Below are positions 35,838-45,332 of a DNA stretch of 64,000 nucleotides, in pieces. The position numbers and the translations under genes are program-made. Below the pieces are notes generated by a model that was given only the letters and a program-made list of their open reading frames with translations, was not told the DNA's origin and ran no database searches. The DNA is from Salinivibrio sharmensis (lineage in GTDB: Bacteria; Pseudomonadota; Gammaproteobacteria; Enterobacterales; Vibrionaceae): positions 1 to 64,000 of the forward strand of contig NZ_MUFC01000012.1 of the NCBI RefSeq assembly GCF_001995985.1, read 5' to 3'. Positions within the stretch are counted from its first letter, which is position 1. Each line of letters starts with the position of its first letter.

Positions 35838-36761
35838 ATGGAGCTGCACCAACTCGTCAATACACTTGGCCAAGATTTAAAACACCGCTATGGCGAACGC
35901 GTCCATAAACTCACTTTGCATGGGGGTTTTAGCTGCCCAAACCGCGATGGCACGCTCGGGCGAGGAGGCTGTACCTTTTGCAATGTCGCATCGTTTTCCG
36001 ATGAAACCGCGCAGCACCAATCCGTTAGTGATCAATTGCGCCTACGCGCCAAAGAAGTAGACCGAGCACGTCGTTATCTGGCGTATTTTCAAGCCTACAC
36101 CAGTACATATGATGAAGTAGAGCGATTAAAGGCCCTGTACGAGCAAGCATTAGCGCGTGAAAACATGGTCGGGCTGTGTGTCGGTACACGGCCAGATTGT
36201 GTGCCTGACCAGGTGTTAACGCTGTTGGCGGACTATCGTCAACAAGGGTTTGAAGTCTGGCTAGAGCTTGGTTTGCAAACGGGGCATGATAAGACGTTGA
36301 AGCGCATTAATCGCGGCCATGATGTGGCGGTGTACGAGCGAATCACCCGACAAGCTCGTGCGCTCGGTATCAAAGTATGCACGCATTTGATTGTTGGCTT
36401 GCCTGGTGAGGGTATCACCGACCATCAAACAACGATTGACCGTGTCGTGAACACAGGCACCGATGGCATCAAATTGCATCCTTTGCATATTGTAGAGGGC
36501 AGTACCATGGCGAAAGCGTGGCGGGCGGGACGTCAAAGCGACATCACGTTAGACGCCTACGTTGACAGTGCCACGATGATGATCCAGCGAACGCCCCCTG
36601 ACGTGGTGTATCATCGCGTGTCTGCGAACGCGCGCCCACCAACGTTACTGGCCCCTTCATGGTGCGAAAATCGCTGGCTAGCGATGACGGCCATTGCTAA
36701 CCAGCTGGACAAACATGGCGCACAAGGCGCTGCGCTCGGAACTGCTTTTATTGCGCGTTAG
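35838..36761 (+). CDS. TIGR01212-type radical SAM protein (YhcC-like)
   Basis: A 307-residue radical S-adenosylmethionine enzyme. The iron-sulfur cysteines are in GFSCPNRDGTLGRGGCTFC, with the wide first gap that marks the YhcC/TIGR01212 group. ETGLQTGHDKTLKRINRGH-like and HLIVGLPGEGITDH motifs follow. The reaction is unknown. Its last 14 bases overlap the 3' end of the convergent RND permease gene. Confidence 0.9.
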   Translation: MELHQLVNTLGQDLKHRYGERVHKLTLHGGFSCPNRDGTLGRGGCTFCNVASFSDETAQHQSVSDQLRLRAKEVDRARRYLAYFQAYTSTYDEVERLKALYEQALARENMVGLCVGTRPDCVPDQVLTLLADYRQQGFEVWLELGLQTGHDKTLKRINRGHDVAVYERITRQARALGIKVCTHLIVGLPGEGITDHQTTIDRVVNTGTDGIKLHPLHIVEGSTMAKAWRAGRQSDITLDAYVDSATMMIQRTPPDVVYHRVSANARPPTLLAPSWCENRWLAMTAIANQLDKHGAQGAALGTAFIAR

Positions 36762-39700
36762 GCTTTGACTGTGATGAGGAAACGCCGGGAGTGAGCCGGC
36801 GCAGCAGCTGTCCAATATCTTGCAACATCAGATATAAACACGGTACCAAGAACAGCGTCAGCAAGGTGGCAAACATCACCGCAAAGCCAAGTGCGACGGC
36901 CATCGGGATCACAAATCTTGCTTGCAGGCTGGTTTCAAACATGATGGGTAACACGCCCGCAAAGGTGGTGATAGACGTCAGTGTGATCGCCCGAAAACGG
37001 GCACAGCCTGCGTCGATCACTGCTTTTTTGATCGCAACCCCCGCGTGACGCGCTCGATTAATATAGTCAGTCATCACCAGCGCATCGTTGACCACCACGC
37101 CTGCTGCGGCAATCAAACCAAAGGTCGACATCATACTTAAATCGATATCAAACCAATAATGTCCCCAAATAGCGCCCGTTAAGCTAAAAGGGATCACCGA
37201 CATGATAATCAGCGGTTGCGTATAGCTTTTTAAGGGCACGGCTAATAACGCATAGACTACAATCATCCCGGCGACAAAGAACAGCTTTTGTTCATCTTGC
37301 TGTGCCTGCTGCTCTTCAATTGAGCCACTGAGTTCACTGGTAACATCCGGATAATCGGCTAAAACTTCAGGGATCACCGATTGTTGAATGGTCTCAACCA
37401 CTTGATTGGGTTCGACTAACTCTTCATCAATTGCCCCATAGACATAAACCGTTCTAAATCCTGCTTCGCGGCGCAGGCTACTCACCCCAGGTTGCTGTTC
37501 AAGTTTAACCACATCGCCTAACATAACTTGTTGACCGGTTGGGGTGGTGATCACCGCGTAACGTAGTGATGAAAAGGCCTCCCGGGTTAACTTGGGGTAG
37601 CGAACCATGACTTTTATCTCTTCACCGTCACGGATTAGGCGTTGTGCTTCGCCCCCGTAAAAACTTCCACCGACTTGCTGGGCAATGGTGGTGAGATCCA
37701 ACCCCAAATCATGAGCGACCGGGGTGAGGGAGATCAATACTTCCTGACTACCTGAATCGATTGACGAGGAGATATCAAAAAGGCCAGCTTGTTGATTCAG
37801 GCGAGACATCAAGGCGCGACCTGCTGCGTTAAGTGTGTCAATGTCAGGGCCAAATAATAGAAAACCGAACTCATCACCTTGTTCTCCACCATTCACGTCA
37901 TCTTGAATGGTGAGTTTTTTAACCCCTGGGATCTCCGGCATCGCCTCGCGCCAGCGCCGAGATAGCTCGAAGGTGGTAAAGGGGCGCAAGGTGTCATCGA
38001 CTAAGGGGATCACCAGCTGTCCAGATGTTCGTCCTTCGTTAAACACCAGGGTGTCTTGCACCATGGCTTGCCCTGTTGCTTCCTCTGTCTTTGCATCGAC
38101 GTGATAAACCATGTCTTCAATGGCTTTAAGCGCAGCAATGGTTTGCTCACTGGACGCATTGTTGTTCATCTCCAGCCGAATATTGGGAAAATCATGCGGG
38201 ACTTTGGGCGTGGGGACCATACGCACATGACTGGCGACCACCAATGAAATACTGATAGCTAATAAGGCACCAAATAATGCGAAAGCCGACCAGCGCCAAT
38301 GTACCGCGAAAGTGACGGCGCGGCGGTATGGTCCATTCACAAAACGATGAAATTGCCGATTAAAGCGCTGTCGGAAGCTATTTGGTTTGGGCGCGGAAAA
38401 GTGGGTATGCGCCAAGTGAGCGGGCAAAATAAGCTTCGACTCTACCAAGCTAAAGATAAGGCACAAGATGACGATTGACGCGATGCCAAAGAAAAAAGCG
38501 CGTTCAGGGCCGCTCGACATAATAAAGGGAGCAAACACTGCAATGGTGGTCAGTACCCCAAAAGTGGCAGGGGTGGCAACACGCTGCGCGCCTGCGACAA
38601 CGTTTTGAATGCCGCCGCCTTTGTGTTCCACTTCGGTATAGACACTTTCACCGATAACGATCGCGTCATCGACGACGATCCCCAGCACCATAATAAACGC
38701 AAACAGTGAGACGATATTGATGCTGACCCCAATCACTGGCATTAGCATGACGGCACCAAGAAAACAGACAGGCAAACCGATAAGCACCCAGAGCGCAAGT
38801 TTGAAGCGCAAGAATAATGTGAGTAGCAAAGCGACCAGTACAGCACCTTGTAATAAGTTTTTCAGCATCATATCAAGGCGCGCGTTGAGGTAGTGTGTCA
38901 TGTCTACCACCGATTTGAGCGCGAGCCCGGCGGGCAATGCTGCGTTTTTGTTTTGTATGTAACCTTTGACTGCATCAGCGACAGTGACCATGTTTTCGCT
39001 CGCTGTGGCGTTCACTGAGAGAAAAATTGCGTTTTTCCCTGAGTATTTAAAATAGCGTTCGCCCTCCGTAAACCCATCTTTAATCGTGGCAATATCCTGC
39101 AGCAACAGCTGACTGCCGTTGGGGCCAATTTTGATTGGGATCTGGCGAAATTCATCACCGCGGTAGCGTTGATTCTCGACACGAATCGCAATCATTCCGC
39201 TATCGGTGCGCACTTCACCGGCAGAGAAGTTGGCGGAATAGCGGGCAATGGCATCACTCACCTGGTTAAGCGTGAGGTTATACTTGCGCAGAATGCGTGG
39301 TGCCACCTCGATGGCAATTTCGTAGGTGGGGGCACTGAGCTCCACCAAGGTGACGTCTTTAAGCTGGAGGAGTTCGTCTTCAATATCCTGTGCCGCGCGC
39401 TTAAGCTCAGTCAGTGGCTTATTGCCCACCACCGCCATTTGAATAACGGGTTGGCGAAACTCCACTTGCGCCACGTTCAGCGGCTCCATCGATGCTGGGA
39501 GGTTAGAGAGGGCGTCGACTTCTTGTTTGACCCTATCAAGCACTTGGTTAAGATCTTCGCCAACATCGACTTCGATTTCTACTTGGCCAAAGCCACGCCG
39601 CGCGGTTGAAACCACTGATTCAATGCCCGTGACATCTTTAATGGCCTCTTCGACTTTAACCAGAATACTTTCTTCGACCTCTTGTGGAGATGCCCCCGGA

Positions 39701-39876
39701 TAGTCCGCTGTGATATGGATATAGTTGATCTCGATGTTAGGGAACATCTGGCGTTGAATGAAAAAATAACTGGCCACCCCCATAACCAGAACAAACACCA
39801 TGATCAGGTTCGCGGCGACAGGGTTGTGGGCGAAGTAGGCAATGATCCCGCGCGAGTGTGCGTCAGTGTTACTCAT
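36748..39876 (-). CDS. RND efflux transporter permease
   Basis: A 1042-residue inner-membrane transporter with 12 helices and two large periplasmic loops, the AcrB/MexB/VmeB architecture. The proton-relay Asp pair is in VLGIVVDDAIVIGESV (helix 4). The N-terminus has MVFVLVMGVASYFFIQRQMFPN, the C-terminal half FGLIAAAGVVVNDALVMTDY and LTSITTFAGVLPIMFE. It would export hydrophobic compounds by proton exchange with its adaptor (39869) and an outer-membrane channel encoded elsewhere. It overlaps the adaptor gene by eight bases. Sequence features are closer to the uncharacterised multidrug-like RND clade than to heavy-metal pumps. Confidence 0.93.
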   Translation of the reverse strand: MSNTDAHSRGIIAYFAHNPVAANLIMVFVLVMGVASYFFIQRQMFPNIEINYIHITADYPGASPQEVEESILVKVEEAIKDVTGIESVVSTARRGFGQVEIEVDVGEDLNQVLDRVKQEVDALSNLPASMEPLNVAQVEFRQPVIQMAVVGNKPLTELKRAAQDIEDELLQLKDVTLVELSAPTYEIAIEVAPRILRKYNLTLNQVSDAIARYSANFSAGEVRTDSGMIAIRVENQRYRGDEFRQIPIKIGPNGSQLLLQDIATIKDGFTEGERYFKYSGKNAIFLSVNATASENMVTVADAVKGYIQNKNAALPAGLALKSVVDMTHYLNARLDMMLKNLLQGAVLVALLLTLFLRFKLALWVLIGLPVCFLGAVMLMPVIGVSINIVSLFAFIMVLGIVVDDAIVIGESVYTEVEHKGGGIQNVVAGAQRVATPATFGVLTTIAVFAPFIMSSGPERAFFFGIASIVILCLIFSLVESKLILPAHLAHTHFSAPKPNSFRQRFNRQFHRFVNGPYRRAVTFAVHWRWSAFALFGALLAISISLVVASHVRMVPTPKVPHDFPNIRLEMNNNASSEQTIAALKAIEDMVYHVDAKTEEATGQAMVQDTLVFNEGRTSGQLVIPLVDDTLRPFTTFELSRRWREAMPEIPGVKKLTIQDDVNGGEQGDEFGFLLFGPDIDTLNAAGRALMSRLNQQAGLFDISSSIDSGSQEVLISLTPVAHDLGLDLTTIAQQVGGSFYGGEAQRLIRDGEEIKVMVRYPKLTREAFSSLRYAVITTPTGQQVMLGDVVKLEQQPGVSSLRREAGFRTVYVYGAIDEELVEPNQVVETIQQSVIPEVLADYPDVTSELSGSIEEQQAQQDEQKLFFVAGMIVVYALLAVPLKSYTQPLIIMSVIPFSLTGAIWGHYWFDIDLSMMSTFGLIAAAGVVVNDALVMTDYINRARHAGVAIKKAVIDAGCARFRAITLTSITTFAGVLPIMFETSLQARFVIPMAVALGFAVMFATLLTLFLVPCLYLMLQDIGQLLRRLTPGVSSSQSKPNAQ

Positions 39877-41014
39877 CGTCGCCCTCCGTTGATACCTCGG
39901 ATGACAGCCGTACTGTCATGCCTGGCTCTGGGAACTCTGGCGGTGTCGTAACGACTTGGTCATTCGGTGTCAGCCCCTGATCGGCGTAGATATATTGACC
40001 TTCGGTTCTTACGACACGCAGAGTGCGAGGGGAGAGTTTTCCGGCTTGATCAACCACCCACACTTGACGGTTATTGATTATAGACTGAGGCAGTTTGAAT
40101 ACGCGCTCTAACGTCTTTCCTTTGAAGGTTGCTTCGACATAGCTGCCAAAAGGAAGAGCTGGCTGAGCCGATTGAATGCCATATGGGTCGTCAAGGCGCA
40201 CTACCACTCGCATCATTCGCGTACTTTGCTCGACGATGCCTAGATCGCGCACAAGCTTTGCCTGGCGTTGAATCGGTTCGCTGCCGTTGCGAACTAAGTG
40301 CACATCAGTACCTGGCAATGGCTTGGGGAGAAAAAGGCTATCGAAGCCAGCGATTGGGAGATGGATCTCCGCAGCTTCAACGCTGTTAAGCGTGCCTACA
40401 TGCGTCCCGGCGCTGATGTATTGGCCGGTACCGATGTCGCGTGACACCACAAGTGCATCGTAAGGGGCAGTCACTTGGCAGTTGTCTAAGTCGCGTTGTG
40501 CGCGTTTTAACGCTGCTTGCGCTGATTTTACCCGGGCTTTTGCACTGAGTACTTGTGGCTTGCGTAAGTAGAGATCGGTGACTTGTGAGGGAGGAAGGCT
40601 TTTTGCCTGACGTTTTGCCACCGCTGCCTGGGCTTGTTCTTCAATTAGCGCTGCTTTGGCGCTGGCCAGATCGGCCTCGGCAGTTAACACTGCGGCTTGA
40701 TAGTTATCTGGCTCAATGGAAAGCAGCACCTCGCCACGCTTAACAATGCCACCTGCAACGAAGTTTGGATGCCACGTAACCACTTCACCCGACACTTGGG
40801 CAGAAAGCTGTGTGGTTTCTAACGGGGTAACTTCGCCGTGGGCCCGCAAGAGCACTTGGTGTTGTGTGGGCTGCACAACGCGTGTTTCAACAATCGGCGG
40901 TGGTGGTGCCGCGTCACCTTGTTGGGGGGCGGACTTTGTTGCCGCGATGGCGGTATAGCCGAGGTAGCCAAGACCGAGAATTATAAGGGGTAAAAACCAA
41001 CGTAGTCCTTTCAT
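39869..41014 (-). CDS. RND efflux periplasmic adaptor (HlyD/MFP family)
   Basis: A 381-residue membrane fusion protein. N-terminal hydrophobic anchor (LPLIILGLGYLGYTAIA) without a lipobox. Then a lipoyl half motif GEVTPLETTQLSAQVSGEV, an alpha-helical hairpin (residues about 100-175, Ala/Gln/Lys rich), the second lipoyl half with APYDALVVSRDIGTGQYIS, and beta-barrel domains. It links the RND permease to the outer membrane channel. First gene of the two-gene operon. Confidence 0.92.
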   Translation of the reverse strand: MKGLRWFLPLIILGLGYLGYTAIAATKSAPQQGDAAPPPPIVETRVVQPTQHQVLLRAHGEVTPLETTQLSAQVSGEVVTWHPNFVAGGIVKRGEVLLSIEPDNYQAAVLTAEADLASAKAALIEEQAQAAVAKRQAKSLPPSQVTDLYLRKPQVLSAKARVKSAQAALKRAQRDLDNCQVTAPYDALVVSRDIGTGQYISAGTHVGTLNSVEAAEIHLPIAGFDSLFLPKPLPGTDVHLVRNGSEPIQRQAKLVRDLGIVEQSTRMMRVVVRLDDPYGIQSAQPALPFGSYVEATFKGKTLERVFKLPQSIINNRQVWVVDQAGKLSPRTLRVVRTEGQYIYADQGLTPNDQVVTTPPEFPEPGMTVRLSSEVSTEGDDE

Positions 41015-41816
41015 TAATGCCGGGATCCTTTTTCGCCATAGCGTGGTGATATGTTGCGCTTTAGGGTGAGCTTAACGCTTCATTGACTAATTTATCACGC
41101 GAATTTGTGGATTGAATGACAGGTCAACCTAACTTTTGATGCGCATCAGTTTTTCCACAGGGGTCAGTACGGCTTGATATGCAACAGCGATCGTTGGACG
41201 ACGGCGCATCAACGTCTAAGTGCCAAGACGAGGTTTTGTCACGGATGAGTACCGAGAAGTAAATCCAGTCGTAATCGTAGTTATTTTTCATAATAAAATT
41301 ACATGCCCCCTCGATGTTATGCGTCTTTTTGCCGTTTTTAACGATAATAAAACCTTTTTTATGTAAAAAAATACCTTCCCTTATCCATTTTTCTCTCGTT
41401 AATTTCGTAATAAAAATAAGTTGGACGGTTTTTGTCGTTTTTGACGTGATTTTATATCCATGTTTTATGATATTTATTCCATATTGTTTGCATGAAGTGC
41501 TTGTCTGCGGGTACGGTGACTTTTGGTTTTTTTATTTAAGTTGTTGTTTATAATGCTTTTTTGTTTTTTGCTGGATAAGATCTATGTCATAAAACGGTCA
41601 AAAACATGCTCTAGTTCATATTATTCGCATTAAAAATTAAGCCGTGATTGATATTTTTCTTTGCGTAATTAGTCTGAAGGTGTGGCTACACGAAATGTGT
41701 AAGCAGCGGGGGAAAGCTGAAATATGTTTCTTAGCTTTCAAATCGGTTTTGCACTCGACAAAACTTAATAAATCAACGAGGCAAAACCCGTATCTTGCAG
41801 ATAGCAGGAGTCTTTC
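41015..41816 (+). other. 802-bp AT-rich region upstream of the porin gene
   Basis: From about 41290 to 41660 the sequence is strikingly AT-rich with repeated T tracts, unlike the surrounding core. It holds an open frame of 79 codons (41314-41553) that I reject as non-coding. It should contain the divergent promoters of the adaptor gene and the porin. Long AT-rich leaders upstream of major porins often bind OmpR, H-NS or ToxR-like regulators; no site can be assigned with certainty. A good GCAGGAG ribosome-binding site precedes the porin ATG. Confidence 0.5.
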
Positions 41817-42866
41817 ATGAATAAGATTTTTAAGCGTTCGCTTATTAGTGCAGTGGTTGCATTAGGATCAACTGGTGCAATGGCCGCCGACCACGAAGGT
41901 GTGGTTGGTGTTTTGACTGACTACAATGTCGACCTTTATGGTGTTGCGGCTATTTCAGCCTTCAACCAAGAAGATGGTAACGGCTACGACTATGAGAATG
42001 AATCTCGCGTCGGGGTTCGAGCCGGTAAGGCGTTTAATGAAGATGTCTATATCTTCATGCAAATCGAATCAGGGTATGTCGGTGAAGATGGCACAGGCGC
42101 AACATTAGGTAATCGTGATACTTTCATTGGTATGAGAGGGGATTGGGGGCAAGTGCGTTTTGGTCGTATGTTGACGCCAATGTACGAGGTCGTTGATTGG
42201 CCCTATTCGAACCCTGGGTTAGGCCGCGTTTTTGACTGGGGGGCGGACACCAAGTCGCATTATGATCGTAAGGGCGATATTGCCCGTTATGACTCGCCAG
42301 ACTTTGATGGTTTTAGTTTCGATGTCTCGGTTGGACGCGGTGATAAAGATCGCAAAGGGTCAAACCACTTTGGGGCTGCGGTGCATTATACAGTGGCAGA
42401 AGCCTTTACGCTGCACGGCGGTTACGAGTACAACTCTAATTATGAGACTGATATTGATAATTATGAGGGTGATATTGATACTAAGGCCTATTTAGCCGGT
42501 ATTGAGGTACCCCTTCCAGGGGGCTTTAAGATTTCAGCGGCCTATAAATACAATGACGGCGTATATAAAGTTGGTGATTCAGACCCGCTGAAGACCTATA
42601 ACGGTGTAGAGTCTGAACAAGAGCAAATATCCGTTGTCGGTGATTATTGGAACGGGCCTTGGGGATTCCGTTTGGGTTATGCGGCGAATGGTGATTCGGA
42701 TCTTGACAACAATGTAGATGTCGATGATAGCGACTCCGTCATTGCTGGTCAGTTGATGTACTCGAAGAATGGTTTCTTACCTTATCTTCGTATTGGCCAG
42801 CACGATGCGGGCAATCTAGAGGACAAAAAAGCGTTTGCCCGTTTGGGTATCGAATATAACTTTTAA
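41817..42866 (+). CDS. Outer-membrane porin
   Basis: A 349-residue general porin of the Gram-negative type. Signal peptide MNKIFKRSLISAVVALGSTG with AMA cleavage before ADHEG. The barrel strands alternate, with a VDLYGVAAISAF start strand, QVRFGRMLTPMYEVVDWPY constriction loop, and the terminal strand ARLGIEYNF with the final Phe needed for assembly. Strongly acidic and glycine/tyrosine rich, as in vibrio OmpU/OmpL-type porins. Codon usage appears that of a highly expressed gene. Confidence 0.93.
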   Translation: MNKIFKRSLISAVVALGSTGAMAADHEGVVGVLTDYNVDLYGVAAISAFNQEDGNGYDYENESRVGVRAGKAFNEDVYIFMQIESGYVGEDGTGATLGNRDTFIGMRGDWGQVRFGRMLTPMYEVVDWPYSNPGLGRVFDWGADTKSHYDRKGDIARYDSPDFDGFSFDVSVGRGDKDRKGSNHFGAAVHYTVAEAFTLHGGYEYNSNYETDIDNYEGDIDTKAYLAGIEVPLPGGFKISAAYKYNDGVYKVGDSDPLKTYNGVESEQEQISVVGDYWNGPWGFRLGYAANGDSDLDNNVDVDDSDSVIAGQLMYSKNGFLPYLRIGQHDAGNLEDKKAFARLGIEYNF

Positions 42867-42897
42867 CAGTAACACTTTGCCTTTCTATTCTTTTTTG

Positions 42898-42921
42898 CCG
42901 GCCAGGATGGCCGGTTTTTTT
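42898..42921 (+). terminator. Porin terminator
   Basis: CCGGCC-AGGAT-GGCCGG followed by seven T, 32 bp after the porin stop. Confidence 0.9.
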
Positions 42922-42942
42922 AAATTCCTGTAAGGGGGCTGT

Positions 42943-43761
42943 ATGAAAGCAACTTTCCGTCTTGTGATCGCATCGAGTTGTCTACTTATTGTCGGTTGTA
43001 CTAGCTTTGATTCGTCGAGCCAATTTGATGATGTTGCGAGTTCAGTGAAAGAGCGTCGCCACTATGTGCAGGTGGTGACGAAATCTATCACGCCAGACAT
43101 TCAGGTCTTGTCTGGGACGAATGTCGTTAAAGCCAGTGCGAATTATGTGGCGAACTATCCCGTTGATAAGTCAGCAGGCCCCGACGTGGCTCCTTCCAGA
43201 TTGATGACCGAGGTATCGTATTTCAAAAACTATCAAGAGTATGAAAACGTCACCATCAATGGTGAAATGGTGTCGCTTAAAAATACCCAAGTAACCTCAG
43301 AGACGTGTACAGAGCATTGTGTGACGACGCAATATGTATCATTTCCATTATCTCCAGATACCGTCGCCAATTGGCCTGAACAACAGGTAACCTACACATT
43401 TAGCAGTTCTGGAGGCGGGAATCGGGTGCAATTATCGATTCCGAAAGCTTACTTTCTTGCGGCCTACGATGAGGTTTCGCGAGTATTGGGGCAACAAAGC
43501 CAGTCCGTTGTATCCGCTAGTCAGCCAACCTCTGTGAAGGCTAAGGAAGAGAAACCAGAAGCAATGGTAAACTACTGGTATCAGCAAGCGAGTGACGCCG
43601 AGCGTCGCGACTTTGCGGATTGGGCGTTTGCGCATCGTGATGGAAGCGGTGTACTGCCGACCACTCAAAGTCAGCCTTTGCAGATGATGGGATATTGGTA
43701 TCAGCAGGCGACTGCTACCTCGCGGAAAGCCATCCTTACTTGGTTACTAAACCAGTCCTAG
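42943..43761 (+). CDS. Lipoprotein with a C-terminal internal repeat
   Basis: A 272-residue predicted lipoprotein. The lipobox LLIVGC places the lipidated Cys at residue 19. The middle region is beta-rich, with a disulfide candidate (TCTEHC). Near the C-terminus a unit of about 22 residues occurs twice: MVNYWYQQASDAERRDFADW and MMGYWYQQATATSRKAILTW, about 38 residues apart. Function unknown. It may be co-expressed with the porin by read-through, but the strong porin terminator argues otherwise. Overlaps the MocR gene by four bases at the 3' end. Confidence 0.8.
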   Translation: MKATFRLVIASSCLLIVGCTSFDSSSQFDDVASSVKERRHYVQVVTKSITPDIQVLSGTNVVKASANYVANYPVDKSAGPDVAPSRLMTEVSYFKNYQEYENVTINGEMVSLKNTQVTSETCTEHCVTTQYVSFPLSPDTVANWPEQQVTYTFSSSGGGNRVQLSIPKAYFLAAYDEVSRVLGQQSQSVVSASQPTSVKAKEEKPEAMVNYWYQQASDAERRDFADWAFAHRDGSGVLPTTQSQPLQMMGYWYQQATATSRKAILTWLLNQS

Positions 43762-45182
43762 CGTATTACCAAGCTTTGAATGTGCTGTGCAATCAAATCA
43801 CATAAGGTTGCCAGCGCATTTTTATGTGCATGATCGAGTGGGTAAGAGGCATTCAACCGAAAGCAATGGGCAAACTGTGCGTGTGTCGCAAACATATTGC
43901 CCGGCGCGATACTGATATGGTGTTTGAGCGCAAGGTGGTAAAGCGCGGTGGTATCACTGCCTTTAGGCAAAGTTATCCATAAAAAATACCCCCCTTGGCT
44001 GTTAATGACATTAACGCCTTGCGGTAAATGGGCGATCAGAAACTGATAGGTCTCCTTTTTTCGTTCAGCCAGTGTGCGACGCAGCTGCTTTAGATGGTGT
44101 TCATAGTTTCGATTATGAAGATAATGCGCGACGGCAAGTTGAATGGGGACGCTGGTGGTCACTGTGCTCATTAGCTGCAGCTTTTGTAGTTTCTGGGCTT
44201 GATCACCGGCTGCCACCCAACCGAGGCGAAAGGCATCGACCAAGGTTTTTGAGAAAGAGGAACAGTGCAACACATGGCCGCTGCGATCGAACGCTTTAGT
44301 AGGGTGCGGTTTGTGTTCTCCATCATAGAGTTCGCCATAGACATCGTCTTCGATTAAATACACCTGATAGCGTTTGACGAGTTCGGCAAGGCGTGCTTTT
44401 TTCTCGTCTAACAGCGAATATCCCAACGGATTTTGATGATTGCTCATCAGCCAACAAGCGCGGATTGGATGGGTTTGCAAGGCGCGTTCAAGTGCATCGA
44501 GATCAATACCTTCTGTAGGATGTGTTCGGATCGCCATCGCTTTGAGTCCCCGGTTTTCAAGGGCTTGTAATGCCCCGTAAAACGCCGGGCTTTCGACTGC
44601 GACCCAATCGCCAGGTTGTGTGACCGCGCGTAAGCTTAGGTTAAGCGCATCCAACCCGCCCGCGGTGATCACGATTTCATCGGGAGAAACCTGCATCCCC
44701 TGCGCTGCATAGCGTTGGGCAATCAGGTGACGTAGTTGGGTATTACCCGGGGGAAGATTGTCGACCACACTATGAATCGACATAAAGCGCACCGCAGTGG
44801 TGAGCGAGCGGTTTACTTGATGGCGAGGGGCAAGCAGGGGATCAACATAGGCATGCCCATAGCTTGCCATGCCCGGCGAGCGGCTGGCTTGCAACACATC
44901 GAAAATATAGTCATTGATATCGACAGATTCTGCAGGATGAATCGCACTATCTGGCTTGTTATCGTCGAGTTCGGCATGAGGAGCGACGCGGTAACCTGAG
45001 CGGGATTGAGAAACAATCCACCCTTGGCTTTCTAGCAGTTGATAGGCTTGAAGTACCGTCATAACACTCAACCCTGAATAAGCGGCCTGTTTTCTCAGCG
45101 AGGGGAGTTTTTCTCCCACATGCCAAATGCCGGCTTGAATTTGTTGTTTGATCTGCTCGCTAAGCTGCTGATACTTCGACAT
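43758..45182 (-). CDS. MocR-type GntR regulator with PLP aminotransferase domain
   Basis: A 474-residue fused protein. Residues 1-70 are a GntR winged helix (QQIQAGIWHVGEKLPSLRKQAAYSGLSVMTVLQAYQLLES). Residues about 100-474 are a fold-type I aminotransferase-like domain, with ITAGGLDALNLSLRA, LIEDDVYGELYDGE and SSFSKTLVDAFRLGW where the PLP lysine lies. MocR proteins usually sense an amino compound or PLP and act on the divergent or adjacent gene. An inverted repeat lies right upstream. Confidence 0.9.
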   Translation of the reverse strand: MSKYQQLSEQIKQQIQAGIWHVGEKLPSLRKQAAYSGLSVMTVLQAYQLLESQGWIVSQSRSGYRVAPHAELDDNKPDSAIHPAESVDINDYIFDVLQASRSPGMASYGHAYVDPLLAPRHQVNRSLTTAVRFMSIHSVVDNLPPGNTQLRHLIAQRYAAQGMQVSPDEIVITAGGLDALNLSLRAVTQPGDWVAVESPAFYGALQALENRGLKAMAIRTHPTEGIDLDALERALQTHPIRACWLMSNHQNPLGYSLLDEKKARLAELVKRYQVYLIEDDVYGELYDGEHKPHPTKAFDRSGHVLHCSSFSKTLVDAFRLGWVAAGDQAQKLQKLQLMSTVTTSVPIQLAVAHYLHNRNYEHHLKQLRRTLAERKKETYQFLIAHLPQGVNVINSQGGYFLWITLPKGSDTTALYHLALKHHISIAPGNMFATHAQFAHCFRLNASYPLDHAHKNALATLCDLIAQHIQSLVIR

Positions 45183-45215
45183 CTTCCTACCATAATCGCC
45201 GCTAAGTGAACCAGA

Positions 45216-45246
45216 CTATAACACTGACAATATAAAACTGTTATAG
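45216..45246. promoter_or_regulatory. Inverted repeat in the MocR-cioA intergenic region
   Basis: CTATAACA-N15-TGTTATAG, 33 bp upstream of the MocR start and 87 bp upstream of the oxidase gene. The perfect 8-bp arms spaced 23 bp centre to centre suggest a dimer-binding operator, most simply for the MocR regulator on its own promoter. Confidence 0.5.
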
Positions 45247-45332
45247 GTTAATCTGAATCGTCTGTATATGGGCACATTAAAAATGAGCTTCTACCATGCG
45301 CGTTGGTCTAATTACTGAAGTGGACTTCACGT

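Noticed and set aside
41314-41553. 79-codon open frame in the AT-rich region before the porin
   Set aside because: Composition is extreme (Phe, Ile, Cys), there is no ribosome-binding site, and the frame arises from T-rich sequence.
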